Assembly (NCBI GenBank): GCA_937928195.1
Contig: CALEYZ010000127.1
Location: 1-22,002, forward strand
Length of the DNA stretch: 22,002 nucleotides
Reading direction: 5' to 3'
Source of the DNA: an uncultured Limnohabitans sp.
GTDB lineage: Bacteria; Pseudomonadota; Gammaproteobacteria; Burkholderiales; Burkholderiaceae_C
The notes below the pieces were generated by a model. It ran no database searches. It had not been told where the DNA came from and saw only the letters and a program-made list of their open reading frames with translations. Numbering within the stretch: the stretch's first letter is position 1; the number at the start of each line of letters is the position of its first letter. Positions 1 through 6,720 of the stretch are shown one piece after another. Position numbers and translations under genes: made by a program.

Positions 1-391
1 GCAAGGCGCAGGCGAGAGCACCAAGATTTCAAACAACTTCAAAAAGCATGGCTTTGAGAACATTGACCTGACGCACGACGACCTGGCCAAAGAGCACATT
101 CGCCACATGGTGGGCGGCCACTCCAGCCTGGCACAAAACGAACGCCTCATGCGCTTTGTGTTTCCCGAGCGGCCTGGTGCGCTGCTGAAGTTTTTGAATT
201 TGATGCGCCCCGGTTGGAACATCAGTTTGTTCCACTACCGCAACCAAGGCGCCGACTACGGCCGCATTTTGGTGGGCTTGCAAGTGCCCGACAAAGACGG
301 CAAGGCATTCGAGAAATTCTTAAACACCTTGGGTTATCCGTACGTGGAAGAAACCAACAACCCGGTGTACCGGATGTTCTTGCAGCAATAA
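1..391 (+). CDS. ilvA: Threonine dehydratase (biosynthetic), C-terminal part
   Basis: This is the last 129 codons of a gene that begins before the window; the reading frame runs from base 2 to the TAA at 389-391. Biosynthetic threonine dehydratase makes 2-oxobutanoate and ammonia from threonine, the first committed step of isoleucine synthesis, in the cytoplasm. Only the C-terminal ACT-like regulatory domain is visible. It carries the strongly conserved family strings ERPGALLKFLN, WNISLFHYRNQGADYGR and EETNNPVYR, which belong to the domain that binds isoleucine and valine in E. coli IlvA. The catalytic PLP domain is outside the window. The gene ends 36 bp before the convergent gspC and is functionally unrelated to it. 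The identification is secure from the ACT-like domain. Confidence 0.93.
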   Translation, partial: QGAGESTKISNNFKKHGFENIDLTHDDLAKEHIRHMVGGHSSLAQNERLMRFVFPERPGALLKFLNLMRPGWNISLFHYRNQGADYGRILVGLQVPDKDGKAFEKFLNTLGYPYVEETNNPVYRMFLQQ

Positions 392-427
392 GCCTGCAAA
401 GGCTTTGAAGGCCCCAGGCCTTGGGGT
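390..427. terminator. Two small hairpins between convergent ilvA and gspC
   Basis: The first hairpin is AAGCCT (390-395), loop GCAA, AGGCTT (400-405), which begins inside the ilvA stop codon and is followed by TTTG. The second is CCCCA (412-416), loop GGCCT, TGGGG (422-426), followed by TTTA. Both are short and have weak T-tracts. Their position between convergent genes suggests bidirectional termination, but this is inference. Confidence 0.45.
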
Positions 428-901
428 TTACTGGCCCAGCTTGGGCAATTCCAAAGTCACGCTGGCAGCGTCTTGGCCTTCAGGTGCCAAACGGGCCAAG
501 CGATGTCCGACAGAGTGCAACACCCAACCAGGCGCAACGGCTTGGCCAGGCAAATAGGCTTTCGGCGCTTGGTCATCGACGGCCAGCAAAGCGCTGCCTT
601 GGCCCGAAGCGCCAGCCACCACCCCCAACAAACGCCATTGATGGGTTGCCGCGGATGGCGCAGCTTGCGCATCGGCCGGTGCAGGCGCACCCAAGGCTTG
701 TGCGACACGACCCGCATCCACGGTCAAGCCGCCCAATGTCGTGCTGCTGGTTTGTGCCACAGGCGCCCATGAAGCCGGCTCAGAAAGGCTTTGAATTTGC
801 AAGAACCAGCTGACCGCCGCATACGCGACGGCAGCACCCAAAACCAAGGCGCACAGTGCCGGGGCGATGGATTTGGAAGGGGTGCGAAGGACTTGCAACA
901 T
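428..901 (-). CDS. gspC: Type II secretion system protein GspC, short form
   Basis: This 157-residue protein is likely GspC, the inner membrane component that links the T2SS platform to the secretin. A short N-terminal cytoplasmic piece is followed by one membrane segment (about residues 12-34). A periplasmic region (about residues 58-157) contains the homology-region pattern WRLLGVVAG, LLAVDD, AYLPGQAVAPGWVLHSV. The HR domain normally contacts the GspD N0 domain. There is no PDZ or coiled-coil C-terminal domain, so it is about half the length of enterobacterial GspC; short forms are known in betaproteobacteria. It is transcribed divergently from gspG with 50 bp between start codons. No Shine-Dalgarno sequence precedes the ATG, and an AT-rich CATAAT lies 7 bases upstream, so a leaderless message is possible. 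Function is inferred mainly from the HR motif and position. Confidence 0.8.
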   Translation of the reverse strand: MLQVLRTPSKSIAPALCALVLGAAVAYAAVSWFLQIQSLSEPASWAPVAQTSSTTLGGLTVDAGRVAQALGAPAPADAQAAPSAATHQWRLLGVVAGASGQGSALLAVDDQAPKAYLPGQAVAPGWVLHSVGHRLARLAPEGQDAASVTLELPKLGQ

Positions 902-951
902 GGGGCGATTATGATGGAGAAGTGTCAGAAATTGCAGAGAGACTTTGCGCC
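902..951. promoter_or_regulatory. Divergent gspC/gspG control region
   Basis: These 50 bases separate the start codons of gspC (minus) and gspG (plus) and must hold at least part of the control of both transcripts. A -10-like TATGAT lies at 910-915 on the plus strand. A CATAAT on the minus strand (908-913) overlaps it. I see no convincing -35 hexamer at 16-18 bp for either, so an activator-dependent or extended arrangement is possible. The match is weak and the assignment is inference. Confidence 0.35.
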
Positions 952-1440
952 ATGAAATCTACCGCAGAAAATTCAGCCAGCACCTCGTCCTTGTCAGGTG
1001 CAGTGCCCCATGCAGAACGAAAAGCCGTTCGCAAGCAACGTGGCTTTACCTTGATTGAGTTGATGGTGGTTTTGGCCATCATTGGCATCTTGGCCGCTTT
1101 GGTGGTGCCCAATGTGCTGGGCCGTGCAGACGATGCCCGCATCACCGCAGCCCGCACCGACGTGGGCAATTTGGTGCAAGCCCTCAAACTTTACAAGCTC
1201 GACAACCAACGCTTCCCGACGGCCGAGCAAGGTCTGCAAGCGCTGGTCACCAAGCCCACAGCCGAGCCGGTGCCCACCAACTGGAAAAGCTATTTGGACA
1301 AGTTGCCAGCAGACCCCTGGGGTCGTCCTTACCAGTACCTCAACCCAGGCCTTAAAGGCGAAGTCGATGTGATGTCTTGGGGCGCAGATGGTCAATCAGG
1401 CGGTGAGGGCGTGAATGCCGACATCGGCAGCTGGCAATAA
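952..1440 (+). CDS. gspG: Type II secretion major pseudopilin GspG
   Basis: GspG is the main subunit of the T2SS pseudopilus, assembled at the inner membrane and thought to push folded substrates through the secretin. The 162-residue product has a prepilin peptidase site RG|FTLIE with cleavage after Gly31 and the key Glu at mature position 5. A hydrophobic N-terminal helix (VVLAIIGILAALVVPNVLG) follows. The C-terminal family signature includes DPWGRPYQYLNPG and WGADGQSGGEG, which in GspG forms the calcium-binding loop. The ATG at 952 was chosen because it follows a purine-rich AGAGAGA; the frame is open further upstream but that part looks non-coding. The leader is 31 residues, long for a type IV-like prepilin. 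A GTG at 1003, preceded by CAGGTG, would give a 14-residue leader. It is first in the operon and overlaps gspH by 26 bp. Confidence 0.95.
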   Translation: MKSTAENSASTSSLSGAVPHAERKAVRKQRGFTLIELMVVLAIIGILAALVVPNVLGRADDARITAARTDVGNLVQALKLYKLDNQRFPTAEQGLQALVTKPTAEPVPTNWKSYLDKLPADPWGRPYQYLNPGLKGEVDVMSWGADGQSGGEGVNADIGSWQ

Positions 1441-1951
1441 GGCCAAGGTCCAAGCGACTGCGAACAGCCCCGCGCTTTCGCAAGCCGCCGTGCGCGCCCT
1501 CGCTTTGCCGCGTGCTCGCACATCTCTGGGTTTTACCTTGATCGAGTTGTTGGTGGTGATTGCCTTGATCGCCATTGGCACAGCGGCCGTCAGCTTCAGC
1601 CTGCGCGATTCTGCCGACACGGTGTTGGAACGGGACGCCGAAAGACTGGCGGCCTTGTTTGAATCGGCGCGCGCCCGTTCGCGGGCCAGTGGCATGCCTG
1701 TTCAATGGCATCCCGTCAGCGCTTCAACGTCGTCAAATGCCGATGCCTTTGTCTTTGAAGGCTTGCCACCGCAAGCTCTGCCTGGGCGGTGGCTGTCGCC
1801 GCTGGTTCAAGTGGCAGGCACATCGGTGGTGACATTGGGCCCCGACCCGATCATTGGTCCGCAAAGCGTCGCACTGCGCGTGAACGAAAAACAAGTTTGG
1901 GTCAGCACAGATGGGCTGCAGCCATTCAAAGTGAAGCAAACGGCACCATGA
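1415..1951 (+). CDS. gspH: Type II secretion minor pseudopilin GspH
   Basis: GspH is a minor pseudopilin that helps form or extend the T2SS pseudopilus tip. The 178-residue product has the prepilin motif LG|FTLIELLVV, with cleavage after Gly39, then a hydrophobic helix. Downstream the strings DAERLAALFESARARSRASG and a C-terminal DGLQPFKV are typical of GspH. The start at 1415 has a good ribosome binding site (GTGAGGG, 1403-1409) inside the gspG 3' end, so the two genes overlap by 26 bp. The resulting 39-residue leader is unusually long. A GTG at 1490 would give a 14-residue leader but has no clear binding site. The stop overlaps the gspI ATG as ATGA. Confidence 0.9.
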   Translation: MPTSAAGNKAKVQATANSPALSQAAVRALALPRARTSLGFTLIELLVVIALIAIGTAAVSFSLRDSADTVLERDAERLAALFESARARSRASGMPVQWHPVSASTSSNADAFVFEGLPPQALPGRWLSPLVQVAGTSVVTLGPDPIIGPQSVALRVNEKQVWVSTDGLQPFKVKQTAP

Positions 1952-2349
1952 CGCAAGCCACAACCCCACCTCTGCGACCGCATCACCCAGCAGCGGGTTT
2001 CACATTGATAGAAGTCTTGGTGGCACTGGGCATTGTGGCCATCGCACTGATGGCGGGACTGCGCGCCACCGACGCCCTCACCCGCAACGCTTCGCGTCAA
2101 TCCACACAGTGGTTGGCCCAAATTTGTGCTGAAAACGAATTCAGTCGACTGCGCTTGTCGCGCCAAGTGCCGCCCATTGGCGAGAGCCAAGTGGCGTGTC
2201 CACAGGCCCATCTGAATTTGCAGGTGAACTTGTCCGTTCAAGTCACGCCCAACCCCAATTTCAGGCGCGTGGATGCGCGAGTGGTGCAAATACAAGGCGC
2301 TGACATCACGCCACTTTTACGACTGTCCACGGTGATGGGGCGTTACTGA
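1948..2349 (+). CDS. gspI: Type II secretion minor pseudopilin GspI
   Basis: GspI is a minor pseudopilin that forms the tip complex with GspJ and GspK. The 133-residue protein has the prepilin site AG|FTLIEVLVALGIVAIAL with cleavage after Gly17, then a soluble domain with the family pattern WLAQICAENEFSRLRL. The length is normal for GspI. The ATG at 1948 overlaps the gspH stop (ATGA); the frame is open upstream, but that part lies inside gspH and codes for nothing recognisable. The stop TGA shares its final A with the ATG of gspJ. Confidence 0.92.
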   Translation: MTQATTPPLRPHHPAAGFTLIEVLVALGIVAIALMAGLRATDALTRNASRQSTQWLAQICAENEFSRLRLSRQVPPIGESQVACPQAHLNLQVNLSVQVTPNPNFRRVDARVVQIQGADITPLLRLSTVMGRY

Positions 2350-3032
2350 TGAAACGCAGCACAGCCTTCCAAAAATCCGCTGGCTTCACCTTGATCGAGG
2401 TGTTGGTGGCGAGTGCCATTTTGGCTTTGATGGCCCTCATCAGTTGGCGTGGTTTGGATGGCATGGCCAAAGCCCAAAGCAGTTTGCAAACACGCAGCGA
2501 TGCCCACCAAACATTGCAAGTGGGCTTGTCGCAATGGCGCACCGACCTTGACAACATGGCCAGCTTGCCCAACGTGCCCGCACTGGATTGGGACGGCCGC
2601 GTGCTGCGAATCACTCGCCAACATTCACAAGATCCACAAGCAGGTCTGCAAGTGGTGGCGTGGTCTTTGGGCAATGGCCAATGGACACGTTGGCAGTCTG
2701 CCCCCCTCACGCGCCGCGATGCTTGGCAGCAAGCTTGGACGCAAGCGCAGGTTTGGGGTGAAGCGGCAGGCAACCCAGCGCCAGCTGACACGCACGAAGT
2801 CGTGATCCAAGCACTTCGCAGTTGGCAAATTTATTACCACCGCGATGGCGCGTGGAGCAATGCCTTGTCGAGTGCAGGCAACAACAGCACATCTGTCACC
2901 AACACCTTAAGCGCCCTGAGCACCTTGCCAGAAGGTATTCGCCTGGTCATTGAACTGGCAGACAACGCGCCCGTCAACGGCAAGATCACCCTGGATTGGG
3001 TGCGACCGACGTTCACGGTGGCCAAGCAATGA
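2349..3032 (+). CDS. gspJ: Type II secretion minor pseudopilin GspJ
   Basis: GspJ is a minor pseudopilin of the I-J-K tip complex. The 227-residue product has the prepilin motif AG|FTLIEVLVASAILALMAL, cleaved after Gly12. The family pattern SWRGLDGMAKAQ follows the helix, and a C-terminal part ends with PEGIRLVIELAD before KITLDWVRP. The length fits the family. The start codon overlaps the gspI stop by one base (TGATG), a classic arrangement for translational coupling, and the stop overlaps the gspK start as ATGA. Confidence 0.93.
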   Translation: MKRSTAFQKSAGFTLIEVLVASAILALMALISWRGLDGMAKAQSSLQTRSDAHQTLQVGLSQWRTDLDNMASLPNVPALDWDGRVLRITRQHSQDPQAGLQVVAWSLGNGQWTRWQSAPLTRRDAWQQAWTQAQVWGEAAGNPAPADTHEVVIQALRSWQIYYHRDGAWSNALSSAGNNSTSVTNTLSALSTLPEGIRLVIELADNAPVNGKITLDWVRPTFTVAKQ

Positions 3033-4111
3033 AACGCTCAACAGCCTCACAACAACGCGGCGCGGCCTTGATCAGTGCCATGCTGGTGGTCACCTTGGTG
3101 GCCACCTTGGCCAGTGTGGCGCTGTGGCAGCAATGGCGCCATGTCGAGGTGGAAAGTGCAGAGCGCCATCGCGTGCAATCGGGCTGGTTGTTGAATGGCG
3201 CTTTGGACTGGTCACGGTTGATTTTGCGAGAAGACGCGTTGGCCAGTGGCGCCAGCAACTCAGGCAATGCGGCTGGCGGCTCACCCCCCACCAGTGCAGG
3301 CAGTGGCGCCGACCATTTGGCCGAGCCGTGGGCGCTACCCTTGCAAGAAGCCAAGTTGTCGACTTTTTTGGCGCAAGACCAGCAGTTGCGCGAAGGCGAT
3401 CCTGAGGTCTTTCTGTCGGGACAGGTCACCGATGCACAAAGCCGACTCAACCTGAGCAATTGGTATGAGGCGGCAGATGGCCAGCGCATGGGCCAATTGA
3501 ACCCCAGCATGCAAGCGGCCTTGAGCCGTTTGTTCAGTGTGCTGGGCTTGCCCGCCGCAGAATTGACCCTGTTGTCGCGTGAGTGGTTGGCCGCAGCGCA
3601 GGCTTCTCGCACACCGCTGGGCGCCTCAAGCGCGTCCTCTGGTAGCAGCACGGCAGGCGCTGCATTGCTACCGCAACAAGTGCCGCAGCTGCAGTGGCTG
3701 GGCCTCAGCCGCGACACCGTGACCCGCTTGGCAACCCATGTCACCATCCTGCCCGAAGTGACCCCTGTCAATCTAAACACCGCCAGTGCCGAGGTCATTT
3801 ACGCCAGCGTCCCCGGTTTGGACTTGGCCGCCGCCCAGCAATTTGTGCAGCAGCGAGCCCGCGCACACTTCAGCAACTTGCCTGATGCCAGCAAAGCACT
3901 AGGGGGTAAGCCCTTAGAAGCAAGATGGCACACCGTGGGCTCTCGTTTCTTCCAAGTTTGGGGTCGATTGCGCATGGAAGAGCGCACCCAAGAAGAAACC
4001 GCCCTGATTTTGCGAGATGCAGGCAACGTCAGCTTTGTCTGGCGCCAAAAAATTGCGGGAATTCTCCCTCCTCCCAAGCGTGAGTCGCTTCTACAATCAA
4101 GCCAGCCATGA
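3029..4111 (+). CDS. gspK: Type II secretion minor pseudopilin GspK
   Basis: GspK is the large minor pseudopilin that caps the tip complex. The 360-residue product begins with the prepilin-like site QQRG|AALIS. It lacks Glu at mature position 5, as GspK proteins usually do, and has one hydrophobic helix (about residues 12-33). The family signatures are SRLNLSN near residue 145 and the helix-hairpin-helix-like PVNLNTASAEVIYA near residue 250. Two Ser/Gly/Ala-rich stretches, about residues 73-92 and 200-215, look like flexible loops. The ATG at 3029 overlaps the gspJ stop; an in-frame ATG at 2996 lies inside gspJ and would add 11 residues before the leader, which is less likely. The stop overlaps the gspL ATG. 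Confidence 0.93.
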   Translation: MKRSTASQQRGAALISAMLVVTLVATLASVALWQQWRHVEVESAERHRVQSGWLLNGALDWSRLILREDALASGASNSGNAAGGSPPTSAGSGADHLAEPWALPLQEAKLSTFLAQDQQLREGDPEVFLSGQVTDAQSRLNLSNWYEAADGQRMGQLNPSMQAALSRLFSVLGLPAAELTLLSREWLAAAQASRTPLGASSASSGSSTAGAALLPQQVPQLQWLGLSRDTVTRLATHVTILPEVTPVNLNTASAEVIYASVPGLDLAAAQQFVQQRARAHFSNLPDASKALGGKPLEARWHTVGSRFFQVWGRLRMEERTQEETALILRDAGNVSFVWRQKIAGILPPPKRESLLQSSQP

Positions 4112-5370
4112 GCACTCTCCTTTTTACGCTGCCAATGCAGGCTGCCAACGGCAGCGCCCCTCCTCAACTTGTCTTGTCGACACATGAGGCTGGCGCGCGC
4201 GACAAAGAAATTTGGGCCATCGTGCCCGCCACCGCCCTGTCATGGCAGCGGATCGAATTGCCCGCGGGTCTGCAACGTCAAACACAGCGGTTGCAAACGG
4301 CGCTGCACAGTTTGCTTGAAGAGCCTTTGTTAGATGAAGCCGACGCCGTGCACATGGCACTGCAACCCAACTGGCAAGCGGGACAAAGCACATGGGTGGC
4401 GGTGTGCAACAAGGCTTGGCTTCAAGGTCACTTGGCGCAATTGCAAGCAGGTGGGCACACCGTGCACCGCATCGTGCCCGAGTGGGCACCTTCGATGGGC
4501 GCTACAGCTGGCATCAGTGCTTGGATAGGTGGCACCGCTGCCGATGCACAGCTCTGGGTTCAAGACGCGCAAGGTACATGGCATTTGCCCTTGCAAGCGG
4601 GCCTGCAACACTGGGCCGATCAACTCAACAAAATGGCCAGCACTGGCATCGACAAGCTGGCGTTGAACGTCACCGTATTGGCCGACCCCGCTGTGGCCGA
4701 CTTGGCCCTCAAAGCCTTAAGCACCTTGCAAGCACAAACACACAGCGCTGTGTCGGAGCGACTTCAGTCATGGCGCATTCAAGTCACGCCTGCAATCTCG
4801 CGTTATCGACAAGCAGCAGACACTCAATGGGATTTGGCGCAGTTTGAATTTGCCGCCAACGGCAGCGCCAGATGGCGTCAAGCCGCGCAACGCATTTGGC
4901 AAAACATCCTGCGCAATCCTGAATGGCGTCCCGTACGTTGGTGCGCCGGACTTTTAGTGGCCACGCAGTTGGTGGGCCTGAACATGGCGGCATGGCAACT
5001 CAATGCCCAAGTAGCCTCACAAAAAGAATTGCAAAAAAACATCCTCAAGCAAAGCTTCCCCAATGTCACGGTGGTGGATGCGCCTTTGCAAATGGCCAAA
5101 GAATTGAGCTTGCTGCAAAGTGCTTCGGGTACGTTGACATCGCGCGATTTAGAGCATGCTCTGCAAGCCACAGGCGCTGCATTGCCTGCGGGACAAAGCA
5201 TCACGGGCATTGATTACACAGCGCAAGGCCAAGCCGAAACCAAACTTCAAGGCCTGCAATTGAGTGGCGCGCAAGCACCTGCTTTTGCGCAAGCCCTGCG
5301 TGCGCAACAGTTGGATGCGCAAGCCAATGGCGTGCAATGGCGCATCACCCCCCAGAAGGAGACGCCATGA
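4108..5370 (+). CDS. gspL: Type II secretion inner membrane platform protein GspL
   Basis: GspL anchors the ATPase GspE to the inner membrane and pairs with GspM. The 420-residue product matches the family layout. An N-terminal cytoplasmic actin-like region (about residues 1-270) includes WAIVPATALSWQRIELP. One membrane segment follows (about 278-298, GLLVATQLVGLNMAAW). A periplasmic ferredoxin-like domain with a preceding coiled-coil-like stretch rich in Gln and Lys forms the rest. Overall sequence conservation is low, as usual for GspL, so identification rests on layout and position. The gene overlaps gspK and gspM by 4 bp each (ATGA). Confidence 0.88.
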   Translation: MSTLLFTLPMQAANGSAPPQLVLSTHEAGARDKEIWAIVPATALSWQRIELPAGLQRQTQRLQTALHSLLEEPLLDEADAVHMALQPNWQAGQSTWVAVCNKAWLQGHLAQLQAGGHTVHRIVPEWAPSMGATAGISAWIGGTAADAQLWVQDAQGTWHLPLQAGLQHWADQLNKMASTGIDKLALNVTVLADPAVADLALKALSTLQAQTHSAVSERLQSWRIQVTPAISRYRQAADTQWDLAQFEFAANGSARWRQAAQRIWQNILRNPEWRPVRWCAGLLVATQLVGLNMAAWQLNAQVASQKELQKNILKQSFPNVTVVDAPLQMAKELSLLQSASGTLTSRDLEHALQATGAALPAGQSITGIDYTAQGQAETKLQGLQLSGAQAPAFAQALRAQQLDAQANGVQWRITPQKETP

Positions 5371-5867
5371 GCTTAGAAGTTTCAAGCGCCTTCAAAAACA
5401 TGCCGGCCCAAGACAAACAACGTCTGCAATGGGCAGCCCTTGTTTTGGGTGCAGTGCTGCTGTGGACCTTCAATGTGGCGCCGGCCCTGAAAACTTTGCG
5501 CGATGTGCCGCCGCAATTGGCCAAGCTGGATGCGCAAACACAAACACTCAAAACACTGCAGACGCAAGCGCAGGCTTTGCAAAAATCACCGCGCTTAAAC
5601 CCCTCAGATGCCGCCACCTTGCTACAACAAAGCAGTCGTGAACTCTTGGGGACGGGCGCACAACTGAACATCCAAGGCGCACGTGCAAGCGTGACCTTGA
5701 CCGGTGTGTCGGCTGACAACTTGGCGCAATTCTTGGCCACAGCACGAACACAGTCGCGTGCCTTGCCCATCGAAGCGCATTTGCAAAAGTTCACTGGCAC
5801 CGGTGCCAACGCCAAAGAACTTTGGCGAGGTGCCCTCATTTTGAATTTACCCACCACAGGCTCATGA
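5367..5867 (+). CDS. gspM: Type II secretion inner membrane platform protein GspM
   Basis: GspM is a bitopic inner membrane protein that stabilises GspL in the T2SS platform. The 166-residue product has a short cytoplasmic N-terminus, one membrane segment (about residues 18-37, WAALVLGAVLLWTFNVAPAL), a Gln/Lys/Leu-rich stretch likely to be a coiled coil, and a periplasmic ferredoxin-like domain (about 85-166). The ATG at 5367 was chosen over an in-frame ATG at 5337 because a strong ribosome binding site, AGAAGGAG at 5354-5361, precedes it and it overlaps the gspL stop as ATGA. The stop overlaps the gspN start in the same way. Confidence 0.88.
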   Translation: MSLEVSSAFKNMPAQDKQRLQWAALVLGAVLLWTFNVAPALKTLRDVPPQLAKLDAQTQTLKTLQTQAQALQKSPRLNPSDAATLLQQSSRELLGTGAQLNIQGARASVTLTGVSADNLAQFLATARTQSRALPIEAHLQKFTGTGANAKELWRGALILNLPTTGS

Positions 5868-6715
5868 ACCGCGCCCGCACCCCATCCCTCGCCCACAGGC
5901 CCTCCGGCTGGGCTTGGGCATGGTCGGGCATCTTCATTGGCGGGTTGGCCTCCTTGTTGATGCATTGGCCCGCGCAATGGCTGGGCACAAGTTTGTCGCA
6001 AGCCACACAAGGACAAGTGCAGTTGCAAGAAGCGCAAGGTTCTGTTTGGCAAGGTTCTGGCAAATTGGTTTTGACGGGCGGCGAAGGCAGCCGAGATGCC
6101 ATGGCACTGCCAGGTCGCATTGAATGGCAATTGCAGCTTCGTCCTCAAGGTTTGAACTTGCCCAGTTTGAATTTGCAATTGCTGGCAGCTTGCTGCATGA
6201 CACAGCCTGCGTTGGTTCAAATCAATGCACAACTTGGCAATGCGTCATGGCAATTGCACATGAACGATCACCGCTCGCAATGGCCTGCGCATTTGTTAAG
6301 TGGTTTGGGCGCCCCTTGGAACACCCTGCAGCCCGAAGGTCACTTGAATCTGGTGACAGAACAACTCCAACTTCAAGGATTGCCCGGCCGCATCGACATG
6401 CAAGGTCGCATGGTGCTGACCGCCGACAACATGTCCTCTAAATTAAGCACCTTGCGACCCATGGGCACCTACCAAGTAAGCCTAGGCAAGCTTGGCACGG
6501 CTGGCAATGACTCGGCATCGACAGCGTCGCCTGCATTGACTTTGAGCACACTGTCGGGCAGTCTGCTGTTAAGTGGCCAGGGTCAGTGGCAAAACAACCG
6601 ACTTCAATTTCGCGGCGAAGCGTCTGCAGTGCCTGAGCACGCAGCCGCTTTGTCAAATTTACTGAACATCATTGGACGGCGCCAAGGCGCGCGCAGCTTG
6701 CTCTCATTGGGTTGA
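5864..6715 (+). CDS. gspN: Type II secretion system protein GspN
   Basis: GspN is an accessory T2SS protein found in some systems, of unclear mechanism, anchored in the inner membrane with a periplasmic domain. The 283-residue product has one N-terminal membrane segment (about residues 16-36) followed by the family pattern VQLQEAQGSVWQGSGKLVLTGG, then a beta-rich periplasmic region including LPGRIEWQLQLRP and LSGSLLLSGQGQW. The start overlaps the gspM stop (ATGA). The position between gspM and gspD matches the GHIJKLMN-D order of related betaproteobacteria, as I recall it. The name rests on these motifs and position. Confidence 0.85.
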   Translation: MNRARTPSLAHRPSGWAWAWSGIFIGGLASLLMHWPAQWLGTSLSQATQGQVQLQEAQGSVWQGSGKLVLTGGEGSRDAMALPGRIEWQLQLRPQGLNLPSLNLQLLAACCMTQPALVQINAQLGNASWQLHMNDHRSQWPAHLLSGLGAPWNTLQPEGHLNLVTEQLQLQGLPGRIDMQGRMVLTADNMSSKLSTLRPMGTYQVSLGKLGTAGNDSASTASPALTLSTLSGSLLLSGQGQWQNNRLQFRGEASAVPEHAAALSNLLNIIGRRQGARSLLSLG

Positions 6716-6720
6716 ACATC

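Noticed and set aside
856..951. Upstream extension of the gspG frame to 856
   Set aside because: It would overlap the divergent gspC start and adds residues with no similarity to prepilin leaders; ATG 952 is better placed.
3013..3798. Minus-strand open frame of 261 codons opposite gspK
   Set aside because: It is antisense to gspK, has no domain, and its composition (high Cys, Arg, Ser, Trp) is typical of a shadow frame.
5345..6232. Long minus-strand open frame (295 codons) opposite gspM and gspN
   Set aside because: It lies antisense to two well-supported genes, is rich in Cys, Arg and Ser from reversed codon bias, and has no recognisable domain.
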